Notes: generated by a model from the sequence alone, not told the origin. Positions 15,263 to 24,217 are shown, counted from the first letter of the stretch. The stretch is DNA of 33,017 nucleotides from Sva-07 sp041685755 (GCA_041685755.1 JAWLFC010000024.1:1-33017), one strand, 5' to 3'. Made by a program: numbers and translations.

Positions 15263-16087
15263 ATGTCCTTCGAGAACCTCTTCAGCTACTCGGCAACCCA
15301 GTTCGAGATCGTGATCGGCGTCTTCACGCTGACCGCGGCGGTCTTCGCTGCGTGTCTGGTCTACTCCATCGCCACTGCGGGGTCGATCTCGCCCCGGTAT
15401 CGCCTGACCTCGTACCTGACGGGTGTCGTCATGGTGTCGGCGTTCTTCGAACTCGGTCTGCTCGCGTTGCGCTGGTCGGGGGCATTCGCCTGGGATGGCT
15501 CGGCCTACGTGCTCACCGACAGTCTGTTCTCCAACGGATTCCGGTACATGAACTGGTCCATCGACGTGCCGGTGCTCCTGACACAGCTCCTCATCGTCGG
15601 CGGCATCACCGGGACACTGTTCTTCCGCCGCTGGGCGGCGTTCGTGGTCGCTGGTCTCGCGATGATCTGGACCGGGTACGTCGGCCAGTTCGACGAGGTG
15701 GACGGCGGAGCACAGTTCTGGGTGTGGGGCGCCGTGAGCACGGTGTTCTACGTCTGGCTCCTCGTCGTGGCGTACCAGACGATCAGGGACGCCAAGGCCA
15801 CGTCCTCCCCCGGGGTCGCCAAGATGTTCGGCGCCGTGTGGTACCTGTTCGTCGTCTCGTGGTCGATCTACCCGCTCGCCTACCTCATGCCGCAGATCTG
15901 GAACGACCCGAACGGTGTCGTTGCGAGGAACCTGATCTACAGCTTCGCCGACATCAGCTCGAAGGCCGTCTACGGCGTGCTCCTCGCCGCGATCGCGCAG
16001 AAGTTGAGCGCCGAGCAGGGCTATCAGCCGGCGATCGACAGCGCGAGCTGGGTGGAACGGCCCCGCACCGACGCCGAGGCAGGGTGA
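15263..16087 (+). CDS. NDQ-type microbial rhodopsin (putative light-driven sodium pump)
   Basis: 274 residues with seven hydrophobic helices. Helix C reads NGFRYMNWSIDVPVLLTQ. Arg94, Asn97, Asp101 and Gln108 keep exactly the spacing of Arg109/Asn112/Asp116/Gln123 of the sodium pump KR2. At the bacteriorhodopsin 85/89/96 positions this gives the NDQ motif. Helix G has FADISSK with Asp230 and the retinal-binding Lys234. Helix F has WSIYPLAYLMP, and TGYVGQFDEV matches KR2 TGYIGQFYEV. Such proteins export Na+ on illumination (H+ when Na+ is absent). Aligned by eye, KR2 Asn61 and Gly263, which line the ion-uptake cavity, are Ser50 and Ala242 here. No retinal-synthesis gene is in the window. A DoxX-like gene follows at once. 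Confidence 0.95.
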   Translation: MSFENLFSYSATQFEIVIGVFTLTAAVFAACLVYSIATAGSISPRYRLTSYLTGVVMVSAFFELGLLALRWSGAFAWDGSAYVLTDSLFSNGFRYMNWSIDVPVLLTQLLIVGGITGTLFFRRWAAFVVAGLAMIWTGYVGQFDEVDGGAQFWVWGAVSTVFYVWLLVVAYQTIRDAKATSSPGVAKMFGAVWYLFVVSWSIYPLAYLMPQIWNDPNGVVARNLIYSFADISSKAVYGVLLAAIAQKLSAEQGYQPAIDSASWVERPRTDAEAG

Positions 16088-16134
16088 CCTCGGTCGACAG
16101 GGTTTCACCGTCGGCCGAACGGACACGCCCACTC

Positions 16135-16512
16135 ATGAAGCTGATCGGCAAACTCGCCCAGACCGCTGCGGCGCTGTGGATCCTGAACGTCTGGTTCAAC
16201 CGATTCGACAAGGACACCGGCTACCGGGGCGGCAACGCCTCGAACATGAAAGAGGAGTTCGAGGAGTACGGGCTCTCCGAGACGGCGATGTACGCAGTCG
16301 GTGCGGCGAAGGTGAGTCTGGCGGGCCTGATGCTCGTCGGTCACGCGGCGCCACGCGTCGTCCGACCGGCGTCGATCGGTCTGGCGATGTTCATGCTGGG
16401 CGCGATCGGGATGCACATCAAGGTCGGAGATCCCGTGAAGCGATACCTGCCCGCACTGTCGGTCTTCTCCCTGTCGACGATCTCAGCGGTACTCAACGGC
16501 ACCCGCCGCTGA
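16135..16512 (+). CDS. DoxX-like membrane protein next to the rhodopsin
   Basis: 125 residues from ATG 16135. A GTG at 16084 overlapping the rhodopsin stop (GTGA) would add 17 residues and couple translation. About three to four hydrophobic segments are visible: LAQTAAALWILNVWF, AMYAVGAAKVSLAGLMLVGHAA, ASIGLAMFMLGAIGMHIKVGD and LPALSVFSLSTISAVL. This pattern and the conserved H-x-K-x-GD-P region fit the DoxX/DoxD-like four-helix family, whose biochemical role is mostly undefined. It is co-directional with the rhodopsin and probably in its operon. A second DoxX-like gene is convergent 8 bp away. Confidence 0.75.
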   Translation: MKLIGKLAQTAAALWILNVWFNRFDKDTGYRGGNASNMKEEFEEYGLSETAMYAVGAAKVSLAGLMLVGHAAPRVVRPASIGLAMFMLGAIGMHIKVGDPVKRYLPALSVFSLSTISAVLNGTRR

Positions 16513-16520
16513 CCGACGCG

Positions 16521-16907
16521 TCACTGCGACAGGAAGAGCACGACGAGTACGGCGTTCAGGGCGCCGAGCGACGCTGCGGGAACCATGAGGCGGGGAGCGT
16601 CGCGGATGCGGACACGCACGATCAGCCCGAGGACCATCAGCGCGGTGAGCCCGGCGGCAGCGACGGCTCCCAACGGTGCAATGGCGAGGCCGAGGATCAC
16701 TGCCGTCCCGCCGAGCACCTCCATGACGCCGACGAGTCGACGAACACCGGGCAGTCCGTACCGTTCGAACTCGCTCTCCAGCGCGGGCCGGAACACGACC
16801 TTGGATCCGTAGTAGAGGAACGACACCCCGGAGACGAGAGCGAATGCCACCAAGGCCACGAGGGACGGTACGTCGGCGCTCGTCGCGGTGCACAGCCGGC
16901 ACGCCAC
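16521..16907 (-). CDS. DoxX-family membrane protein
   Basis: 128 residues from GTG 16907. Four hydrophobic segments are visible: LVALVAFALVSGVSFLYYG, a segment with LVGVMEVLGGTAVILGLAIAPLG, AAAGLTALMVLGLIVRVRIRD and the C-terminal LGALNAVLVVLFL. The soluble stretch FRPALESEFERYGLPGVRRLVG between helices 1 and 2 is typical of DoxX-like proteins. Function unknown. It converges on the rhodopsin-linked DoxX gene (8-bp gap). A perfect 9-bp-arm palindrome lies 23 bp upstream of its start. Confidence 0.72.
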   Translation of the reverse strand: MACRLCTATSADVPSLVALVAFALVSGVSFLYYGSKVVFRPALESEFERYGLPGVRRLVGVMEVLGGTAVILGLAIAPLGAVAAAGLTALMVLGLIVRVRIRDAPRLMVPAASLGALNAVLVVLFLSQ

Positions 16908-16929
16908 ATCTCCCGAAATGGCGCGTCAC

Positions 16930-16948
16930 GATTGCGCTGAGCGCAATC
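16930..16948. promoter_or_regulatory. perfect palindrome upstream of the second DoxX gene
   Basis: GATTGCGCT-G-AGCGCAATC: 9-bp arms with a one-base spacer, 23-41 bp upstream of the GTG at 16907 and 46-64 bp past the sufT stop. It has no T tract, so an operator is more likely than a terminator. Confidence 0.4.
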
Positions 16949-16993
16949 CGGGCGCGATTTTTCGGAGGGAGGGGGGTCGGGTCGTCGCCGGGG

Positions 16994-17593
16994 TCACATC
17001 ATGCCGAGTTCGAGCCGCGCCACGTCGGACAGACGCGAGGCGTCCCACGGCGGGTCGAACACGAGCTTGACCTCGACCTCCTCGACGCCACCGATGGCAG
17101 CGACGGCGTCGTGCAGGTCCTGGCGCAAGATGTCGCCCATGCCGCAGAACGGTGCGGTGACCGACATGTCGATCTCGACGCGCCAACCGCCGCTCGGCAG
17201 CTGCTCGGCGTCGACGCGGTAGACCAGACCCAACTCGACGATGTCGACCGGGATCTCGGGGTCGTACACCGTGGTGGCCGCTTCCCAGACCCGATCGACG
17301 CTGAACGGAAGGTCGGTCGGGGTCGCCGGGGTCTCGGTGTCGGGGGCGTCGATGAACCCGAAGTCGATCGAGTCGCGACGGCTGAGCCGCGCCATCTCGC
17401 CGTCGCGGGTCTTCACCGTGGCGGTCCCGCCGAGCGCCTGGAGCAACGTGACCCGTTCACCCTCGGGGAGCACCGCACGGTGACCTGCGGGAACGATCGT
17501 GACCTCGCAGTCGCGGGGCAGCGCGAAGCCCTTGCGGACACCGACGCCGACACCGGTGGGCTGGTCGCCGCTGGTGTGGTCGTGCTCAGTCAT
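16994..17593 (-). CDS. sufT: SufT, Fe-S assembly protein with a MIP18/DUF59 domain
   Basis: 199 residues from ATG 17593. The N-terminal half (about 1-90) is the SufT-specific segment. The C-terminal half is a MIP18/DUF59 domain with YDPEIPVDIVELGLVYRV and SVTAPFCGMGDILRQDL, where Cys of APFCGMG is the conserved cysteine. SufT acts in maturation of Fe-S proteins, probably at cluster delivery. Its start lies 8 nt inside the end of sufD, so it is translated as part of the sufBCD operon. It is the last gene of the operon. Confidence 0.9.
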   Translation of the reverse strand: MTEHDHTSGDQPTGVGVGVRKGFALPRDCEVTIVPAGHRAVLPEGERVTLLQALGGTATVKTRDGEMARLSRRDSIDFGFIDAPDTETPATPTDLPFSVDRVWEAATTVYDPEIPVDIVELGLVYRVDAEQLPSGGWRVEIDMSVTAPFCGMGDILRQDLHDAVAAIGGVEEVEVKLVFDPPWDASRLSDVARLELGMM

Positions 17594-18818
17594 GGTCGTG
17601 TCCGAGACGGTGCGTGATCCAGTCGCGCAACGCATCGATCGAGACCTCGTCGACGACCTGATCGGCGAAGCCGTTGATCAGGAGGCGTCGCGCCTCGTCG
17701 GCGGCGATACCGCGCGAACGCAGGTAGTACAGGGCGGTGTCGTCGAGCTGGCCGACCGTGGCGCCGTGCTTGCAGGCGACCTCGTCGGCCAGGATCTCGA
17801 GGCGGGGCTGGGTGTTGGCCTCGGCCCGGTTCGACAGCAGCAGGTTGTCGTTGGCCTGCTCGGCGTCGGTGCCGTCGGCACCCGGCCGCACGTCGATGCC
17901 GCCGTTGAACACGCCGGTGCTCGCGTCGTCGAGCACGCCGCGGAACACCTGCCGGCTGGTGCAGTCCGGCTGGGCGTGCACGACGGTCAGCTGCTGGTCG
18001 AGGGTCTGGTCGCCGACACCGAAGTACAGCCCGGACAGCTCGGCGGTCGCGCCGGCGCCGTCGAGCTCGACGTGGTACGCGAGACGCCCGTAGGCGGCGC
18101 CGAGGTTGAACGAGCGGGCGCACAGGGTGCTCCCGGCGGACTGGTCGACCTCGATGCGGCCGAGATGCACCTGGGCCGACGGGAGATCCTGGACCACGAC
18201 GTGTTCGAGCGTGGCGTCGTCGGCGAGGACGATCGTGGTCCGGACGTTGGAGCCACCGACGTCGTCACCCACGCCGATGCGGCTCTCGACGACGGTCGCC
18301 GAGCTCGCGGCGCCGAGCCGGACCAACACGCCACTGCACGACGTGTTCGCCGCGGCCCGAGGGACCGCGACGTGCACGACGTGGATCGGCACGTCGACGC
18401 TCGCACCGGCAGCGACGTCGACGAACGCGCCGTCGGTGCCGTAGGCGAGGTCCAGGGCCATGTACGCATCGCTGATCTCGTCATCGGCACGCTCGGAGTG
18501 AGCGCGCGCGACGTCGGCCGGGGCGGCGGCGAGCGCCGACACGGTCACGCCGTCGATGCCTGGGAGCACCGAACGCTCGTGGTCGACCACACCGTTGACG
18601 ACGACGAGCCGGGGCCCGTCGAGCACCGGCAAGCAGGCGTCGAGATCGAGTTCCAGACCACCGGGCAACGCGGTGGACGGTCCGAAGGTGAGCTCGCCGA
18701 GCAGACGGTGGGGGGCGTAGCGCCACGCCTCGTCACGTCGGGTCGGAAAGCCGATCCCGTCGAGGCGGTCGAGCGGCGAGCGGGTCGCGGTCGGGCTGGT
18801 CGCGGTCGGGGTGGTCAT
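17586..18818 (-). CDS. sufD: SufD, Fe-S scaffold subunit
   Basis: 410 residues. The N-terminus contains GIGFPTRRDEAWRYAPHRLL. The long right-handed beta-helix core ends in the family's CKHGATVGQLDDTALYYLRSRGI with EARRLLINGFADQVV. SufD pairs with SufB around SufC ATPases to build Fe-S clusters. ATG 18818 starts 2 nt after the sufC stop; a GTG at 18824 overlapping that stop (GTGA) is an alternative. His in ACKHGA corresponds to the residue implicated at the SufB-SufD interface. Confidence 0.94.
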   Translation of the reverse strand: MTTPTATSPTATRSPLDRLDGIGFPTRRDEAWRYAPHRLLGELTFGPSTALPGGLELDLDACLPVLDGPRLVVVNGVVDHERSVLPGIDGVTVSALAAAPADVARAHSERADDEISDAYMALDLAYGTDGAFVDVAAGASVDVPIHVVHVAVPRAAANTSCSGVLVRLGAASSATVVESRIGVGDDVGGSNVRTTIVLADDATLEHVVVQDLPSAQVHLGRIEVDQSAGSTLCARSFNLGAAYGRLAYHVELDGAGATAELSGLYFGVGDQTLDQQLTVVHAQPDCTSRQVFRGVLDDASTGVFNGGIDVRPGADGTDAEQANDNLLLSNRAEANTQPRLEILADEVACKHGATVGQLDDTALYYLRSRGIAADEARRLLINGFADQVVDEVSIDALRDWITHRLGHDHD

Positions 18819-18820
18819 CG

Positions 18821-19605
<785 letters not shown>

Positions 19606-19606
<1 letters not shown>

Positions 19607-21072
19607 CAGCCCACACTTCCTTCCAGGCTCACGCTCAGCAGGCGCTGAGCTTCGACGGCGAACTCCATCGGGAGCTCGTTGAACACCTCGCGACAGAAGC
19701 CGTTGACGATCATCGACATCGCGTCCTCCTCCGACATGCCGCGCTGGCGGCAGTAGTACAGCTGGTCCTCGCCGACGGTCGACGTGGACGCCTCGTGCTC
19801 GATCTGGGCGCTCGGGTTCTTGGCCTCGATGTACGGGATCGTGTGGGCGCCGCACTTCTTGCCGAGCAGCAGCGAGTCGCACTGGGTGTAGTTGCGGGCG
19901 TTCTCGGCCGAGCGCATCACCTTGACCAGCCCGCGGTAGGTGTTCTGCCCGTGGGCGGCGGAGATGCCCTTGGAGATGATCGTGCTCGTCGTGTCGGAGC
20001 CGATGTGGATCATCTTCGTGCCGGTGTCGGCCTGCTGGCGCTGACTGGACAGCGCCACCGAGTAGAACTCGCCGACGGAGCGGTCGCCCTGCAGGATCAC
20101 GCTCGGGTACTTCCACGTGATCGCCGAACCGGTCTCGACCTGGGTCCAGGAGATCTTGGCGTCGGTGTGGGCCCGTCCCCGCTTGGTGACGAAGTTGTAG
20201 ATGCCGCCGACGCCGTTCTCGTCGCCGGGGTACCAGTTCTGCACCGTGGAGTACTTGATCTCGGCGCGGTCCTTGGCGACCAGTTCGACGACCGCGGCGT
20301 GCAGCTGGTTCTCGTCACGCTGCGGCGCCGTGCACCCCTCGAGATACGACACGTGCGAGTCGTCCTCGGCCACGATCAGCGTGCGCTCGAACTGGCCGGT
20401 GTTCTGCGAGTTGATGCGGAAGTAGGTCGACAGCTCCATCGGGCACCGAACCCCCTTGGGGATGTAACAGAACGAGCCGTCGGAGAACACCGCCGAGTTG
20501 AGCGCGGCGAAGTAGTTGTCGCGCACGGGAACGACCGAGCCGAGGTGCTCACGCACCAGGTCGGGATAGTCGTGCACGGCCTCGGAGAACGAGCAGAAGA
20601 TCACGCCGGCCTCGGCGAGGGTCTCCTTGAACGTCGTGGTCACCGACACCGAGTCGACGATGGCGTCGACGGCGACGTTGCTGAGCAGCTTCTGCTCGTG
20701 CAGCGGGATGCCGAGCTTGTCGAACATCTCGCGGATCTCCGGGTCGACGTCGTCGAGACTGTCGAGCACCGGCTTCTTCTTCGGTGCCGCCCAGTAGCTG
20801 ATCGCCTGGTAGTCGATCGGCGCGATCTGCAGCTTGGCCCAGTCGGGCTCCTCCATCTTCGTCCACGCCTCGTAGGCCGACAGGCGCCACTCGAGCAGCC
20901 ACTCGGGCTCGTTCTTCTTCGCCGAGATCAGCCGGACGACGTCCTCGTTCAACCCGGGCGGGGCGACGTCGGTGTCGAGGTCGCTGTGCCATCCGTACTG
21001 GTAGCCCCGCTCGGTCAACTCCTCGATCTGGCGCCGGCTCTCGCTCGTCTCGCTCGTCACGGTCTCGCTCAT
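19606..21072 (-). CDS. sufB: SufB, Fe-S scaffold subunit
   Basis: 488 residues from ATG 21072, which has GAGAGAGGA about 6 nt upstream, one of the few clear ribosome sites in the window. SufB hallmarks include GVIFCSFSEAVHDYPDLVREHLG, SFCYIPKGVRCPMELSTYFRIN, VSYLEGCTAP (conserved core Cys), and the C-terminal QCDSLLLGKKCGAHTIPYIEAKN with EDQLYYCRQRGMSEEDAMSMI. SufB carries the nascent cluster and receives sulfur from SufSU. A TAGCGT box at 21116-21121 would give a leader of about 35 nt. Divergent sufR is 191 bp away. Confidence 0.95.
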
Positions 21073-21263
21073 CGCGGTTCCTCTCTCCGACCGGGGGTCG
21101 TCTCGGCCGTCGGCCACGCTAGCGACCGACTCGTCGGCCACGGCGCTGACAGCGCAAGCTCCTGTACTCGTATGTTCGACATCGCACCCTCTTTGCTACC
21201 AGCGCCGGAGCCATTTCACAAGTTCTTCCTTGCGAAACTGCGAGAAATGTGTACGCTCGTGGC
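21073..21263. promoter_or_regulatory. divergent sufB-sufR control region
   Basis: 191 bp containing the sufR -10 box (21252-21257) and a candidate sufB -10 TAGCGT on the minus strand (21116-21121). The part from about 21160 to 21257 is visibly richer in A and T than the surroundings. It holds a split CATTT/AAATG dyad (near 21212-21248) that could belong to a SufR site. No clean palindrome stands out. Confidence 0.4.
21252..21257 (+). promoter_or_regulatory. -10 box TACGCT, leaderless start of sufR
   Basis: TAnnnT hexamer 6 nt before ATG 21264. It excludes the in-frame start at 21249. Confidence 0.55.
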
Positions 21264-21899
21264 ATGCCCAGCGCCGACACCGCACCGTCGCCCACCCAGC
21301 GACGCGTGCTCGCGGCGCTGAAACGTCACGGCGAGGCCACCGCCGACGAGCTGGCCGAAGCGCTCGGGATCTCCGCCAGCGCCGTGCGTCAGCACCTCGG
21401 CGCGCTGCGCGCCGCCGACCTGGTCGAGGCTCGCCAGGTACACGGATCGCGAGGTCGCCCGGCCGACCGGTATCGGGCCACCGAACGCACCGAGACGATG
21501 TTCGTCGGTACCGACGACCTGTCGATCGAGCTGCTCGCCCACATCGAGCAGGAGGACCCCGAGCTGGTCGAGCGGGTCTTCGACCGCCGGCGCCGGCAGC
21601 TCGTCGACGACGCCCTCGACCATCTCGACGGCTCGACGGTCGAGGCGCGCATCGCCCAGGTCACCGAGCTGATGGACGCCCAGGGCTACCTGTGCGACTT
21701 CGAGCAGCTGGCGAGCAACCACTACCGGATCAACCTGCACAACTGTGCGATCTGGGCCGTCGCCAGCCGGTTCCGACAGGCCTGCGCCAGCGAACTCGAG
21801 TTCCTCCGAGGCGTACTGCCCGACGCCGCCGTCGAACGGATCACCCACAAGACCGCGGGTGCCCACACCTGCGCCTACGACATCCGCGTCGACGCCTGA
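21264..21899 (+). CDS. sufR: SufR, Fe-S-sensing repressor of the suf operon
   Basis: 211 residues. An N-terminal winged helix-turn-helix (about 11-75, ATADELAEALGISASAVRQHLGAL) precedes a sensor domain. Cys161, Cys174 and Cys203 have the spacing C-x12-C-x28-C of actinobacterial SufR. The third of the four cyanobacterial cysteines (13 residues after the second) is Ala here. Cys144 is an extra cysteine. SufR holds a 4Fe-4S cluster and represses suf genes when clusters are plentiful. It is divergent from sufBCDT. Its last 25 bp overlap the convergent MFS gene. Confidence 0.92.
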   Translation: MPSADTAPSPTQRRVLAALKRHGEATADELAEALGISASAVRQHLGALRAADLVEARQVHGSRGRPADRYRATERTETMFVGTDDLSIELLAHIEQEDPELVERVFDRRRRQLVDDALDHLDGSTVEARIAQVTELMDAQGYLCDFEQLASNHYRINLHNCAIWAVASRFRQACASELEFLRGVLPDAAVERITHKTAGAHTCAYDIRVDA

Positions 21900-23188
21900 T
21901 CGCCGTCGGGCACCCGATCGGGTTCGACCGTGACCGGCGTGGCCGGCCCGGCGAGCGCCAGTGCGACCGCACCGAGCAGCGAGCACGCACCGGCGACGGC
22001 ATACGGCAGTCGGTAGGCATCGGACACGTCGTAGAGCGCGCCGAGCAGCACCGGCCCCCCAGCGGTGCCGATGACCGCGTACAGCTGGGTGCGGCTGAAG
22101 ATGCGCGGATAGTCGCGCACACCGAAGCGCTCGGCGATCAGCAGCGGCTGCAGCATCAGCACGTTGCCGACCGTGGCACCGAACAGGACGATCGCGAGGA
22201 ACAACAGCCACGTCGACTCGGCCATGCCGATCACGAGCAGTGCGGCGGCCTGGACGGCCACGAGCACCACCGTGAGTCCGGCCATCGGCACGAGCTGCAC
22301 GACGCGCCCGCCGATCAGGCGGGCGACGATCGACGTGGCGGCCACCGCCGTGATCGCGAACTGGGCCGTGGCCGGATCGGTGCGATCCTCGACGAGCTTC
22401 ACGAGCTGTTGGATGCCGCCGACCTGGGCGCCGAAGGCGAGTACGAACCCCGTCGTGGCAGCCACGAAGAACCGTGTGCGGACCGCCTCGGCGAAGCCGA
22501 CTCCGCCGGGCGCAGGAGGCATCTCTCCCACGGCTCGGCGGGCGCCGTCGGGTGCCCACCCCTCGACCTCGGGGTCGGGCCGCACGAGGAACCAGGTCAC
22601 CGGCACGATCCCGACGACGAACAGCGCGCCGAGCCAGGGTGTCCCGGCGGCGAGGCCCTGCTCGTCGAGCAGTCGCTTGGCCAGCGGCGTCAACAGGATC
22701 CCACCGGCCGACAATCCGGTCGATGCCACCGACAGCGCCACCGAGCGGCGAACGTGGAACCAGCGCGTCACGACCGTCGTCACGGGCACCAGCCCGGCGG
22801 CCGCCCATCCGGCAGCGAACACCGAGTAGACGACGAAGAGCTGCCACTGGTGCTCGACCCGGCCGAGCACGGCCAGTGCCGCGCCGCCGACGATCCCGCC
22901 GCCGACGATGACCAGACGCACGTCGTGGCGGGCGATCACCCGCGCGACGGCGACACCGGCGACGCCGCCGACGACGAAGAACACGGTGGTGGCCAGCGAG
23001 ATCGAGCTCAGCGGCCAGCCCCGCTCGTTGCTGAAGGCGTTCAGGTACACCGCGAGGCCGTAGAAGCCGAGCCCCGACGAGACCGTCAGGACGACGAAAC
23101 AGCCGGCGACGACCCACCAGCCGGGGAACGAACCCTCGTGGGTGGCCGGGTCCGGACTCGATGCAGGCCGCTCAGCCGAGGAGGCCAT
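21875..23188 (-). CDS. MFS transporter
   Basis: 437 residues with about 12 hydrophobic helices: WWVVAGCFVVLTVSSGLGFYGLAVY at the start and a central loop around residues 200-235 (DPEVEGWAPDG). VTRWFHVRRSVALSVASTGLSAGG corresponds to the loop and helix 4-5 region of the monocarboxylate/oxalate-formate-like MFS group, and the second half carries IFSRTQLYAVIGTAGGPVLLGALYD. The likely substrates are organic anions, but this is inference. Its start lies inside the end of the pterin dehydratase gene (17-nt overlap), so the two are coupled. The 3' end overlaps sufR in antisense. Confidence 0.88.
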   Translation of the reverse strand: MASSAERPASSPDPATHEGSFPGWWVVAGCFVVLTVSSGLGFYGLAVYLNAFSNERGWPLSSISLATTVFFVVGGVAGVAVARVIARHDVRLVIVGGGIVGGAALAVLGRVEHQWQLFVVYSVFAAGWAAAGLVPVTTVVTRWFHVRRSVALSVASTGLSAGGILLTPLAKRLLDEQGLAAGTPWLGALFVVGIVPVTWFLVRPDPEVEGWAPDGARRAVGEMPPAPGGVGFAEAVRTRFFVAATTGFVLAFGAQVGGIQQLVKLVEDRTDPATAQFAITAVAATSIVARLIGGRVVQLVPMAGLTVVLVAVQAAALLVIGMAESTWLLFLAIVLFGATVGNVLMLQPLLIAERFGVRDYPRIFSRTQLYAVIGTAGGPVLLGALYDVSDAYRLPYAVAGACSLLGAVALALAGPATPVTVEPDRVPDGDQASTRMS

Positions 23189-23423
23189 CGACCGCAGCCG
23201 CCATCGACCGGTCGGCCTCGGTCACCACGCTGCCGGCGTCGTGCGTCGTGAAGCTGATCGTCACCCGGTTCCACGAGTTCGACCAGTCGGGATGATGGCC
23301 CGCCGTTTCGGCGAGCATCGCCACCCGGGTCATGAACGCGAACGCCTCGGAGAAGTCGCCGAAGCTGAACTCGCGGGTCAGTCGACCGTCTCGTTCCTCC
23401 CAACCGGAGGCGGCGTCGCTCAT
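23172..23423 (-). CDS. 4a-hydroxytetrahydrobiopterin dehydratase (pterin carbinolamine dehydratase)
   Basis: 83 residues, slightly short for the family but complete. The core motif HHPDWSNSWNRV holds the conserved His-His-Pro and Trp. FSFGDFSEAFAFMTRVAMLAE precedes it and TEADRSMA follows. The enzyme dehydrates 4a-hydroxy-tetrahydropterin, normally recycling the cofactor of aromatic amino acid hydroxylases; in bacteria lacking these its role is unclear. No hydroxylase gene is nearby. TAGGGT lies 7 nt before the ATG. Confidence 0.92.
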   Translation of the reverse strand: MSDAASGWEERDGRLTREFSFGDFSEAFAFMTRVAMLAETAGHHPDWSNSWNRVTISFTTHDAGSVVTEADRSMAAAVDGLLG

Positions 23424-23430
23424 CGACCCG

Positions 23431-23436
23431 ACCCTA
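23431..23436 (-). promoter_or_regulatory. -10 box TAGGGT for the pterin dehydratase
   Basis: TAnnnT hexamer 7 nt before the ATG at 23423. Confidence 0.45.
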
Positions 23437-23473
23437 GGACAGGTCGCCGCCGCCGCCCGAGCCGAGCGGACGG

Positions 23474-23827
23474 TCAGCGCTTGCGCTTGAAGATGCGCTT
23501 GAAGAACCCGGCGTTCTCGGCCGCGAGGCGCTCGGCCTCGACCTCGGCGCGAACGTCGGCACCGACCGCGTTCAGGATGTCCTCGGCCTCGTCGAGCAGC
23601 GCTGCTGCCGTGCCGTCGTCGAGACCGCTCGGCTCGGGCGGCGTGGGCGACACGACCAGGCTGCCGTGGGTCCACGCGACATCGGCGAGGCGTCGCTCGT
23701 AGCCCGAGCACGGTTCCGGGCAGCGCCACGGCGCGTCGGGCGCCAGGTCGAGGTTGCACTTCCGGACGGTGTCACCGTTGGGGTACGACCGGCTCTCGAA
23801 GTTCTTGCACTCCGTCCGCATCGGCAT
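23474..23827 (-). CDS. small Cys-containing protein of unknown function
   Basis: 117 residues. The first 45 residues hold four cysteines: MPMRTECKNFESRSY, RKCNLDLAPDAPW, and RCPEPCSGYERRL. They could bind zinc or an iron-sulfur cluster. The middle is Pro/acidic and the C-terminal helix (DEAEDILNAVGADVRAEVEAE) ends in a Lys/Arg tail (FFKRIFKRKR). Family not named. ATG 23827 is chosen over 23821 because TAGGAT lies 7 nt upstream of it. It sits 50 bp upstream of the pterin dehydratase on the same strand. Confidence 0.72.
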   Translation of the reverse strand: MPMRTECKNFESRSYPNGDTVRKCNLDLAPDAPWRCPEPCSGYERRLADVAWTHGSLVVSPTPPEPSGLDDGTAAALLDEAEDILNAVGADVRAEVEAERLAAENAGFFKRIFKRKR

Positions 23828-23834
23828 GAAAGCA

Positions 23835-23840
23835 ATCCTA
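23835..23840 (-). promoter_or_regulatory. -10 box TAGGAT for the Cys-containing protein
   Basis: TAnnnT hexamer 7 nt before the ATG at 23827. Confidence 0.5.
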
Positions 23841-23890
23841 ACGATCGATCGACGACCGACACCGGGCACCGTTTCCGCCCGACCGGCGGC

Positions 23891-24190
23891 TCAGGCAGCG
23901 GCGTCGTCGGCGAGGTCGACGAGGTCGGGCATCTCGTCGTCGGCGCCGGCGGCGACCTCGACCTCGATGAAGATGCACTCGCCCGGGCACAGCTCCGCGG
24001 CGTGGATCACGTCGCCGACGTGGCGCTCGGCGACCCAGGCGAGGCTCCCCGACCCGCCCGGATCGTTGAGGACCTGGCCGTCCTCGGCGACGTAGGCGAT
24101 GCCGTCCTCGAGCTGCACGAAGACATCGGGGCAGTGGTCGACGCAGAGGCCGTCGCCGGTGCAGAGGTCCTGGTCGATCCACACACGCAT
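23891..24190 (-). CDS. small ferredoxin
   Basis: 99 residues starting MRVWIDQDLCTGDGLCVDHCPDVF. Cys10, Cys16 and Cys20 plus two later cysteines in ELCPGECIFIE give a layout like the single-cluster ferredoxins of actinobacteria that carry a 3Fe-4S or 4Fe-4S cluster and often feed cytochromes P450. An acidic tail follows (DDEMPDLVDLADD), suited to docking on redox partners. Cluster type cannot be fixed by eye. No P450 is in the window. It is divergent from oligopeptidase B, with 42 bp between the starts. Confidence 0.88.
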   Translation of the reverse strand: MRVWIDQDLCTGDGLCVDHCPDVFVQLEDGIAYVAEDGQVLNDPGGSGSLAWVAERHVGDVIHAAELCPGECIFIEVEVAAGADDEMPDLVDLADDAAA

Positions 24191-24199
24191 GAGTGTCGA

Positions 24200-24205
24200 A
24201 CGGTA
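24200..24205 (-). promoter_or_regulatory. -10 box TACCGT for the ferredoxin
   Basis: TAnnnT hexamer 9 nt before the ATG at 24190. It lies back to back with the box of the divergent gene. Confidence 0.4.
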
Positions 24206-24217
24206 CCGCCGGCTGCC

